Shown here: positions 8,484-15,336 of the stretch, one piece after another
How the letters are laid out: each line of letters starts with the position of its first letter
Numbering within the stretch: position 1 is the stretch's first letter
Origin: an uncultured Roseiflexaceae bacterium
Lineage (GTDB): Bacteria; Chloroflexota; Chloroflexia; Chloroflexales; Roseiflexaceae
Length of the DNA stretch: 64,000 nt
Direction of reading: 5' to 3'
NCBI GenBank assembly: GCA_937988885.1
Contig: CALKHR010000019.1
Coordinates: forward strand, 1-64,000
Translations under genes and position numbers: made by a program
The notes under the pieces: model-generated
Told to the model about the DNA's origin: nothing
What the model saw: only the letters and a program-made list of their open reading frames with translations
The model's database searches: none

Positions 8484-9077
8484 TTATGGCAGCACATCGC
8501 AGCGCAGTGCGGCGCGTGTGGAGATGAGATCGGCTGCGGCCACCGAGCGCGACCAGGGGCGGAACAACTGCCCCGTGATCTCACGCTGGAGGCGGTCGGC
8601 GTACTGGCCGGGCGTCAACTTGAACCAATCGCACGCCACCGCCACACCCGTCACGGTGAAGCGCCAGAGCTTATCGGCGTCCTTCACCAGTTCGTCGTTG
8701 AGCGAGTGGGCCGTGGGGCGCGTGTCGTGTCCATCGATGATCGCAGCGATCTGCTCGATCTGATCGGCGGGGTACTCCAGCGCGCCGAGCAGTTCCTGGG
8801 CGATCTGCACGCCGATCTGTTCGTGCAGACGGCGCACATCGCTCTGCATCATATTCGGGCCGAAGCCCTGCTCGAAGATGGTTTGCTCATCGATCTTGGC
8901 CCAGCCGACATCGTGCAGAATGATGCCGGGCAGCACAATATCGGGGTCCGCTTCGGGATGCGCCTCGCAGAGCCGCAGCGCAAAGCCGAAGGAGAGCGGG
9001 ACGTGTACATCGTTCTTGCGCGCCCGCAGGTAGGGCAGCGCGGCCTGCCAAATGGCATCGTAGCGTGAATGATCCAT
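8484..9077 (-). CDS. HD-domain phosphohydrolase, CreD-like, copy 2
   Basis: Protein of 197 residues with the same HD core as the product of 6421-7020: His25, His55-Asp56 (ILHDVG), His85 (LHEQIG), DGHDTR and KDADKLWRF. The region after the HD core diverges from the paralogue, which may mean a different substrate or partner. The start at 9077 has GGTAGG upstream. It ends 11 nt before the aldehyde dehydrogenase gene. A role in removing the phosphate introduced by the neighbouring dikinase pair is inferred from context. Confidence 0.75.
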   Translation of the reverse strand: MDHSRYDAIWQAALPYLRARKNDVHVPLSFGFALRLCEAHPEADPDIVLPGIILHDVGWAKIDEQTIFEQGFGPNMMQSDVRRLHEQIGVQIAQELLGALEYPADQIEQIAAIIDGHDTRPTAHSLNDELVKDADKLWRFTVTGVAVACDWFKLTPGQYADRLQREITGQLFRPWSRSVAAADLISTRAALRCDVLP

Positions 9078-9124
9078 TCGAACCTACCGTTTGAGATGTC
9101 GGATCACAGGCACACAGGCGTCTG

Positions 9125-9152
9125 GTTTGGAGGGATTCGCATCCCTCCAAAC
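9125..9152 (-). other. Strong intergenic hairpin (12-bp stem)
   Basis: GTTTGGAGGGAT (9125-9136) and ATCCCTCCAAAC (9141-9152) are perfect inverted repeats around TCGC. No T-run follows on the minus strand. It separates the phosphotransferase gene from the HD gene inside the operon and could tune relative expression or protect the upstream mRNA end. Confidence 0.6.
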
Positions 9153-9186
9153 GCTTCCGCTGAAACTGGTGCTTGGGAAAAAGGTG

Positions 9187-10998
9187 TTAGAGCAGCGTCA
9201 CTTCGCCGGTGTGGCCATCGACCCTGATGCGCTGGCCGGTTTTGATCTGGGTGCTGGCTGATCCGGTGCCTGTGACGGCGGGCAGGCCGTACTCGCGGCA
9301 GACGATCGCCGCGTGCGACATCATGCCGCCGATATCGGTGACAGTGGCCTTGATTTTGGCAAAGACGGGCGCCCAGCTCGGGGCCGTGATGCGCGTCACC
9401 AGGATCTCGCCTTCCTGAATCAGGTGCAGCTCGTCGGCGCTGTTGATCACGCGCGCCACGCCTTCGACCAAGCCTGGCGAGGCGGCCATACCCACGATCG
9501 AGTTGTGCTGCTCGGAGCCGTTCAGCCAGCCATCGACGCGCTCGCTGGTGATGCCGTAGAGCATAATCGTGAACGGCTCGGTGACGACCTCGGGTGGCTC
9601 GTTGAGCGCGGGGATCGGCGGATGCGCGGCCAGCGCATCGATGATCGCGCGGCGGCGCTTGATCTCGGCGGGCCAGTGCCACGGGCCGATCGAATCGGCG
9701 CCGACGGCCCAGCCGTTGCCGTAGTCGAATAGCACCTGCTGCAGTTCGTCGCGGCGCAGGTAGAACAGGTCGTCCTCGTCGTGCCAGAAGCCCGCCTTCA
9801 TCAGCACGCGGCTCAACTCGCGCATCTTGCGCCAGAACACCGACATCATCCAATGTTCAATGTAGAAATTATGATTTTCCACATACGGGAACACGATGCG
9901 GGCTAAGCCGAGCTTGCTGTTGAACGCCTCGCGGGCCTCGTCGGGCAGCAGTTCGGCGTACTCGCTGGTGATGCGGTCGCGCTCGGCGGCGATCTGTGCG
10001 GTCGGGCGGTCGATCTCCTGGCCCGCTTCGACACGTGCAATGTAATCGCGCAGATAGCCGAGCGGAATATCGAGATTATCGAGCCAGACCTTGTCGGTGG
10101 AGTAGAAGCCGGTGCCCGCCGAGTAGTTGAACCACGGGTGCTTGGCCTGCTCCCAGGCATCGAGCCAGGTTTGGCCATTCGGCAGGGCCGCCACCGCCGC
10201 GAGCGCTTCGTCCACACTGCCCTGCTTGAGCGCGCTCGCCACGCCCAAACGCACCGCTAGCTTGGCTAGTTGCTTGAGCTCGTCGTCGGGGCGGAACAGG
10301 TCCACCTCGATGCCCTGCACCATGCGAGCGATCGCTTGGTCGGGGATGTTCGGGAAGCTCTGCTTGCAGAAGCCAAAGAAATCGAGATACGCCACGTAGC
10401 CGAGGTTGAGGAACTCGAAGTGGTACTGCCAAGCCCGATAGCATAGCTCGATGGCCTGGTTGTAGTTGTGGATCAGATCGAAGGTGTTGTCGAGGCCGCG
10501 CCCTTCCATCACCCACTCGCTCGGCACCATGTCGGGCAGCGGGCTGAAATCGAGCGATTCCAGCTCGTTGATTACGCCGCGCACCTTGGCCTGCCACTGC
10601 TCCAGCAGTTGATTCCAGTTCTGGAAGTAGTGCCCGGCTCGCTCCAGGAACAACGGCACACGATCGGCGATCAACTCGGGCGCGACAGCCACCGGGCTCA
10701 TGTAGACGTAGCCGTTCAGGATGCGATAATCGATGCCGTTGGCAGGCGGGATCATGTAGAAGCGGGTGTTGTACTGGCCCAAGCACTTGATCGCGAACTC
10801 AACACCGATCGTGTCGAACGGACGAAACACCGACGGCCAATGCTGCGAATCGCAGAACCAGAATCGCCCTTCCTCTTGCTCCTTGCGGTCCTCGCGGAAG
10901 CTGAGGAAGTAGGGGTACAGTTGCTGCCAACCTTCGGCACCCGCTGGCGCGGATACCTCGTAGGGGCTGATAAACCGTTTGCGCTCGATTTGCGTCAC
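9187..10998 (-). CDS. PEP-synthase-like phosphohistidine-swivel protein, CreI-like phenol phosphotransferase subunit
   Basis: Protein of 603 residues. The C-terminal 80 or so residues are a PEP-utilising-enzyme mobile (swivel) domain with the phosphorylatable His562 in GGMMSHAAIV, followed by YGLPAVTG. The preceding 500 residues are tryptophan/tyrosine-rich helices of the type that binds the phosphate acceptor in split dikinases. No ATP-grasp domain is present; that half is in the adjacent P450 fusion. A GTG start at 10998 is chosen because AAAGGAGGT sits 6 nt before it. Two-part systems of this build are phenylphosphate synthase and CreHI, which transfer phosphate from ATP to a phenol. The acceptor here is probably an alkylphenol (inference). 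Confidence 0.85.
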   Translation of the reverse strand: MTQIERKRFISPYEVSAPAGAEGWQQLYPYFLSFREDRKEQEEGRFWFCDSQHWPSVFRPFDTIGVEFAIKCLGQYNTRFYMIPPANGIDYRILNGYVYMSPVAVAPELIADRVPLFLERAGHYFQNWNQLLEQWQAKVRGVINELESLDFSPLPDMVPSEWVMEGRGLDNTFDLIHNYNQAIELCYRAWQYHFEFLNLGYVAYLDFFGFCKQSFPNIPDQAIARMVQGIEVDLFRPDDELKQLAKLAVRLGVASALKQGSVDEALAAVAALPNGQTWLDAWEQAKHPWFNYSAGTGFYSTDKVWLDNLDIPLGYLRDYIARVEAGQEIDRPTAQIAAERDRITSEYAELLPDEAREAFNSKLGLARIVFPYVENHNFYIEHWMMSVFWRKMRELSRVLMKAGFWHDEDDLFYLRRDELQQVLFDYGNGWAVGADSIGPWHWPAEIKRRRAIIDALAAHPPIPALNEPPEVVTEPFTIMLYGITSERVDGWLNGSEQHNSIVGMAASPGLVEGVARVINSADELHLIQEGEILVTRITAPSWAPVFAKIKATVTDIGGMMSHAAIVCREYGLPAVTGTGSASTQIKTGQRIRVDGHTGEVTLL

Positions 10999-11048
10999 GG
11001 AAGACCTCCTTTGGCCTGCTTATGGACGGCGTCCTGCGTCTGGAATGC

Positions 11049-13406
11049 CTATTTTTTGCTATGCAACGGGTTGAGCAGAGTGTGCACAAGGCTGTGCAAG
11101 CCAGTTTGATAGAGCGCCGCATCGGCGGGTTTGGGCGCCGCTTTCTGGCTCCAAACCGTTTCGGGGCGGCTTTGTAACAACACCACATTCTCGCCCGCTG
11201 GCAGGTCAGCATCGACCGCCCACTCGATGTCCTGTGGCGTTCCGTAGTGACGCTCGGCCCGTTTGGCGAGCCGCGCCACGTTCAGCAGTTCCTCGTGGCT
11301 GAGGGAAGGTTGGGTTTGGCGTTCTGGCTCGACCACGCGATGCACCACGCAGCGCTGCACAGGGTCGGGCCGTAGCTCGAAGGGCTTCGGGACCACCGTG
11401 CGCTTCACGACTTCGAGCATCACCTTGTCGATCACAAAGTTGTCGGGCGTGATCTCGCCGGAGACGACGGTTTCGCCCAAGCCCCAACTGGAGTCGATCA
11501 CGATCTTCGAGCGGTCGCCGTTCAGCGGGTTGAGCGTCATCGCCACGCCCGCCGAGCGCGCGTTGACCATCTTCTGCACGGCCACGCCCATCAGCACCTG
11601 CTCGTGATCGATCTGCAGATCCTGGCGGTAGGCGATGGCGCGGGTGGTGAACAGGCTGGCCCAGCAATCGCGCACCCTGGCGACCACCGCATCCGCGCCG
11701 ATCACCCACAGGTAGGTATCCTGCTGGCCCGCGAAACTCGCGCCCGGCAAGTCCTCGGCGGTGGCGCTCGAACGCACCGCCACTGGCACATCGGGCTGCC
11801 CGATCTCGGCGCAGAGCGCGGCGTACGCCTCGCGGATGCTGGTCTCGATCTGCTCGGGCATCGGCGTTGAGGTGAGCAGCGCGCGCATCTCCGAACTCAC
11901 TCGTTCCTCGTTCTCGATGTCGCCAGGCTGAAGCTGCGCCAGCAGTTCGTGCATGCGCTCGCGGAGGCCGGTCGTTTCCAGCATGCTGCGGTAGGCGGAG
12001 GTGGTGACGGCGAATCCGGGTGGCACGGGCGCGCCAGCCCGCATCATTGCGCCCAAACTCAGGCATTTGCCACCCACCAGGCCGAGATCATCCGGCCCGC
12101 ACTGCGCGAACGGCAGCACGATCGGCGGGGCCACATCCCACTCGACCAACACGTGCTCCGGCCCGCGGAACGAGGTGTTGGGCGAGAAAGTGAACTGTTG
12201 ATTGGGCTTGAGCCGCAAACCGGGCAGGCGGCGCGTCAATTCCTCCAACACGATCCGCGCTTCGAGACGGGCCAGCGGCGCGCCCAGGCAGTAGTGGATG
12301 CCGAAGCCGAACGACAGGTGCTCTTTGGCATTGGCGCGCTGCACATCGAAGCGTTCGCCATCCTCGAAGGTGCCATGGTCGCGGTTGGCCGAGCCGAGCA
12401 GCAACAGCACATTATCGCCAGGCGCGAGCTTCACGCCAGCAACGGTCGTCTCGCGCTTGACCTTGCGTCGCCACGCGAACACGGGCGGCCCGATGCGCAG
12501 CATCTCCTCCACAGCGTTGGGAATGAGGCTCGGATCGGCGCACAGCAACTCCCACTGCTCGCGGTGGGTGAGCAGTTCTTTCAGGCCATTGGCGAGCAGA
12601 TTGGTGGTGGTTTCGTGTCCGGCGGTGAGTTGGCCGTAGCAGAGCGACGTGATCTCGTGCGTGCTGATCGACTTGTCGCCCTCCAGGTAGAGCCGCACCA
12701 GCTCGCCGGGCAGGTCATCGGTGGGATGGGCGAAGCGGCTGGCCACCAGGCGTTCGCAGTACTGCCAGTACTTCACCAGATTTTGCGCGTGCTCGACCTG
12801 CTCCTCCACGGGCAGATCGCCGAAGTTGAGCAGCACGCGGCTCTGCGCCCACTGCTTAACGCTGGGAATGTCCTGCTCGGGGATGCCGAGCATCGAGAAG
12901 ATCACCAGCGCTGGCAGCTCGTAGGCCAACTGGCTCATCAGGTCGGCGTGCCCATCGCGTGCGAACGCCTCGATCATGCGGATGGCGGTGGCGCGGATGA
13001 ACGGTTCGAGTTGTTGCACACGGCGCGGCGTGAACGCCTTGTTCACGAAGCGACGCAGGCGCGTGTGATCGGGCGGCACGCGCCCCGAGAGGCCCGAGTT
13101 GCCGGTGAAGCCGCCCGCTTCGAGCACCTGTCGCACCGCTTCCGGGCGCGGTTTGTAGGGCGTTTGTGTCACTTCCGCCGAGAATGTCTCGTGATCCCGA
13201 AAGATCGCTTTGATGTCGTCGTAACGGGTCACGACCCAGTAGCCGATCGCCTCGCTGAAGAAGATCGGCTCTTCGGTACGGGCTTGAGCGTAGAGCGGGA
13301 ACGGATCACTGATGTCGAAGGGATTGAATTGCGCGGCAACCTGCGAATGAGGGCAACTTCGCGCATCCTGAGCGGTTCGAGAGAGGTTTACATCGGCTGT
13401 CGTCAT
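11049..13406 (-). CDS. Cytochrome P450 fused to PEP-synthase-type ATP-grasp domain (CreJ-CreH-like fusion)
   Basis: A 785-residue fusion. Residues about 20-425 are a bacterial class I P450: I-helix AGHETT (262-267), ExxR at Glu301-Arg304, and haem loop FGFGIHYCLG with ligand Cys373. Residues about 432-755 are a complete PPDK_N/PEP-synthase ATP-grasp module: GLVGGKCLSLG, VAVRSSATAEDLPGASF, GVAMTLNP, WGLGETVVSGE, QDIEWAVD and LLQSRPET. The P450 ends at LVEWD and the kinase begins within about ten residues, in one frame. The ATG at 13406 follows AAGGAGGG. In the cre pathway the kinase phosphorylates the phenol and the P450 oxidises the aryl phosphate; here both are on one chain. No ferredoxin or reductase domain is attached. 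Confidence 0.92.
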   Translation of the reverse strand: MTTADVNLSRTAQDARSCPHSQVAAQFNPFDISDPFPLYAQARTEEPIFFSEAIGYWVVTRYDDIKAIFRDHETFSAEVTQTPYKPRPEAVRQVLEAGGFTGNSGLSGRVPPDHTRLRRFVNKAFTPRRVQQLEPFIRATAIRMIEAFARDGHADLMSQLAYELPALVIFSMLGIPEQDIPSVKQWAQSRVLLNFGDLPVEEQVEHAQNLVKYWQYCERLVASRFAHPTDDLPGELVRLYLEGDKSISTHEITSLCYGQLTAGHETTTNLLANGLKELLTHREQWELLCADPSLIPNAVEEMLRIGPPVFAWRRKVKRETTVAGVKLAPGDNVLLLLGSANRDHGTFEDGERFDVQRANAKEHLSFGFGIHYCLGAPLARLEARIVLEELTRRLPGLRLKPNQQFTFSPNTSFRGPEHVLVEWDVAPPIVLPFAQCGPDDLGLVGGKCLSLGAMMRAGAPVPPGFAVTTSAYRSMLETTGLRERMHELLAQLQPGDIENEERVSSEMRALLTSTPMPEQIETSIREAYAALCAEIGQPDVPVAVRSSATAEDLPGASFAGQQDTYLWVIGADAVVARVRDCWASLFTTRAIAYRQDLQIDHEQVLMGVAVQKMVNARSAGVAMTLNPLNGDRSKIVIDSSWGLGETVVSGEITPDNFVIDKVMLEVVKRTVVPKPFELRPDPVQRCVVHRVVEPERQTQPSLSHEELLNVARLAKRAERHYGTPQDIEWAVDADLPAGENVVLLQSRPETVWSQKAAPKPADAALYQTGLHSLVHTLLNPLHSKK

Positions 13407-13760
13407 AGACGCCCTCCTTGCATGGCTTCTTAGCCTGCGCATCGATGAAAAATGTTCATAACCGGCTCGGTGAGGGTATGATAGATCGCTGATCTTTGGT
13501 TTCTCTTTGGTTTTTCGTGCGTTTTCGCGAATGTTTGGCACTTTTTTGGGCGGGGAGCGCTGTTTCGCTATCATTGATGACACCAACCTTGGAAAATGAA
13601 TCGGACACAGGCATTGCTAAAGCATGATGCGATTCAGCGTTCCAATTGTTACTAATATCACAAAAGGGGCGACCTTGTTGCAAGCAAACAGCGTTGGAGC
13701 GACACAGATACAGAGATCGCAATCTGTGAAATCTGTGGATAAACGATCGACGTTCACGCC
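13407..13760. other. 354-bp intergenic region upstream of the aromatic operon
   Basis: This gap must hold the promoter for the minus-strand catabolic operon, but no convincing -35/-10 pair was found by eye. It contains the dispersed repeat module at 13720-13740. A short open frame on the minus strand (13456-13722) has no recognisable composition or ribosome-binding site and is not called. Confidence 0.5.
13720..13740. repeat. Dispersed intergenic repeat, copy 2 (short module)
   Basis: The sequence reads ATCTGTGAAATCTGTGGAT with one preceding base. It matches the terminal module of the repeats at 138-157 and 60590-60609. As in copy 1, it lies immediately 3' of a minus-strand gene. Confidence 0.5.
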
Positions 13761-15299
13761 TTAGCGCGCGAGTTCTGCGCGCAAACGCTGGTAGAGGGCC
13801 GTGATATCGGGGGCGGGTGGGCCGAGTTGCGCCTGCTCAAGCAACTGGCAGTACAGCCGATACTGCCGATCCAGCGCATCACGGCGTCGGGCGGCGTGCA
13901 GTCCCAACAGCTTTTCCTGCTGCGCCGCGTCACTGGTTGGCTCGATGCGCAGCGCGCGGTCGGCGTAGTTGAGCGCCTGCGAGATCTGCCCTTGCTGGCG
14001 GTGGATGCTCGCGATGCTGTAGAGCAACTTGACGTACATATCGCGCAGCCAGTAGCGGCGGCTCCAGAACCAATCTTCCTCGGTGTAATCGGCGTACTGT
14101 TGCGGAATATCGGCCAGATAGTCGCCCGTGTACAACTGCTCCGCTGCCTCGTAGCAGAACAGCGCCTGGCTCAGATCGTTCTCGCGCAGCAGCCGCGCGC
14201 CGCGGTAGCACAACTCCTGAAACATCGGCAGATCGATCCAGGTGTGCGGCGGCACCGCCAAAAAGTAGCGTCCCTGCTCGTTTAGCACGAATGGCGAATC
14301 GCGCAAGCGCTTCAGGTTCGGGCTGAGGATCTCGCGCAGCGCGTTGACCAAGTGATACAGCCGATTGATCGCCACGGCCTGATCGGCCTCCTGCGGCCAC
14401 AGCAGCGCGGTGAGTTCCTCGGCAGCCGCGCCCACCTCGCCGCGGTACAGCAGGAATGCGAACAGCGTCTTAAGCTTACGGGTGGCGGCGCGGTTGATCT
14501 GCCAGCGCACCATCTCGCCATCCTCGCGGTACAGCCGCAGGTTGCCGAAACAGCGGATCTTCCACTGGCCCTGGTCGCTGTGCTGGGCGATGAACAGCGC
14601 GGGCGGCTCCACATCGTAGATCGGCTGACTGGTGGGTGTCGTGGGGATCGGCGCGGGGGCGACTGGCTCGGCGATGCCAGGCTGAATGTTGTCCATCCAA
14701 TAGCGGAACTGCGCACGCTCGTCGCGCCGCCAGATGATCTCGGGTGGTACGAAGTACGGGTTGGCGCGCGGCCCATCGGGCAGTTGCAGCGATTGGTGCA
14801 TCTGCAAGCCGAGCAGCAACTGTGAATCGAGCATGGTGCTCTGGTTGTAGAGGCAGACCGCCTGCGCGCCAAATCGTTGCAGCAACTCGTGTAGCGCCGC
14901 CTCGTAGGCCCGCAGGTATACCGCGCTGGAGGGCGAGCGGATCGCCCACGTCATCTCGACGAGAAGGAGCACGCCGTTTGGATGCTCGGTGTTGCACCCT
15001 TCGAGCAGCTCCTGCAGCGCGGCGATGATCGGGGCCACGCGCAAGGGCCAGGCGTGGAAGCCGAACTGCTCGGTGGCGAGCACCTGTTCCTCGTGCGCGA
15101 GCAGCCCGCGAGCGGCGAGCGCTGCGATCACCTGTTGAGGTTGGTGCTCGTCGGCGAGATAGCGCCAGCCCCAACCGACGCCTAGTTGGCGAATCAGGGC
15201 CGCGCAGCTATCCCAAGCGTCATCAGCGCGGACATAGTAGACCACATCGTGCATGTAAGTGCCAACACTGAAGGGTGGTAGTCGATGCAAAGGCATCAT
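13761..15299 (-). CDS. MEDS-domain SARP/BTAD-type transcriptional regulator
   Basis: About 512 residues. The N-terminal part (FSVGTYMHDVVYYV, DSCAALIRQLG) resembles the MEDS sensory domain named after methanogen and DcmR proteins. The middle has a winged-helix region of the SARP/OmpR kind (IRCFGNLRLYRED through TALLWPQE and INRLYHLVNALREIL). The C-terminal third is a TPR-like bacterial transcriptional activation domain (ALFCYEAAEQLYTGDYLAD, ALNYADRALRIEP). The ATG at 15299 is preferred, though a TTG at 15323 is possible and no strong SD is seen. It lies 37 nt after the kinase gene and 354 nt before the catabolic operon, so it is the obvious candidate regulator of that operon. Confidence 0.75.
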   Translation of the reverse strand: MMPLHRLPPFSVGTYMHDVVYYVRADDAWDSCAALIRQLGVGWGWRYLADEHQPQQVIAALAARGLLAHEEQVLATEQFGFHAWPLRVAPIIAALQELLEGCNTEHPNGVLLLVEMTWAIRSPSSAVYLRAYEAALHELLQRFGAQAVCLYNQSTMLDSQLLLGLQMHQSLQLPDGPRANPYFVPPEIIWRRDERAQFRYWMDNIQPGIAEPVAPAPIPTTPTSQPIYDVEPPALFIAQHSDQGQWKIRCFGNLRLYREDGEMVRWQINRAATRKLKTLFAFLLYRGEVGAAAEELTALLWPQEADQAVAINRLYHLVNALREILSPNLKRLRDSPFVLNEQGRYFLAVPPHTWIDLPMFQELCYRGARLLRENDLSQALFCYEAAEQLYTGDYLADIPQQYADYTEEDWFWSRRYWLRDMYVKLLYSIASIHRQQGQISQALNYADRALRIEPTSDAAQQEKLLGLHAARRRDALDRQYRLYCQLLEQAQLGPPAPDITALYQRLRAELAR

Positions 15300-15336
15300 A
15301 CCAGCGTTTGGGGGAGGAATCAATCGGTTGTAGGAA

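Noticed and set aside
9125..9152. Intrinsic terminator inside the aromatic operon
   Set aside because: The stem is strong, but no U-tract follows on the minus strand and the genes either side belong to one pathway; kept only as a hairpin.
13266..13406. Frameshift or mis-assembly as the origin of the P450 fusion
   Set aside because: Start, SD, both complete domains and codon use are continuous in one frame with no overlapping second start at the junction; still worth confirming by re-sequencing.
13456..13722. 88-residue minus-strand frame upstream of the P450 fusion gene
   Set aside because: No ribosome-binding site, unlike composition, and it lies in the expected promoter region and includes the dispersed repeat.
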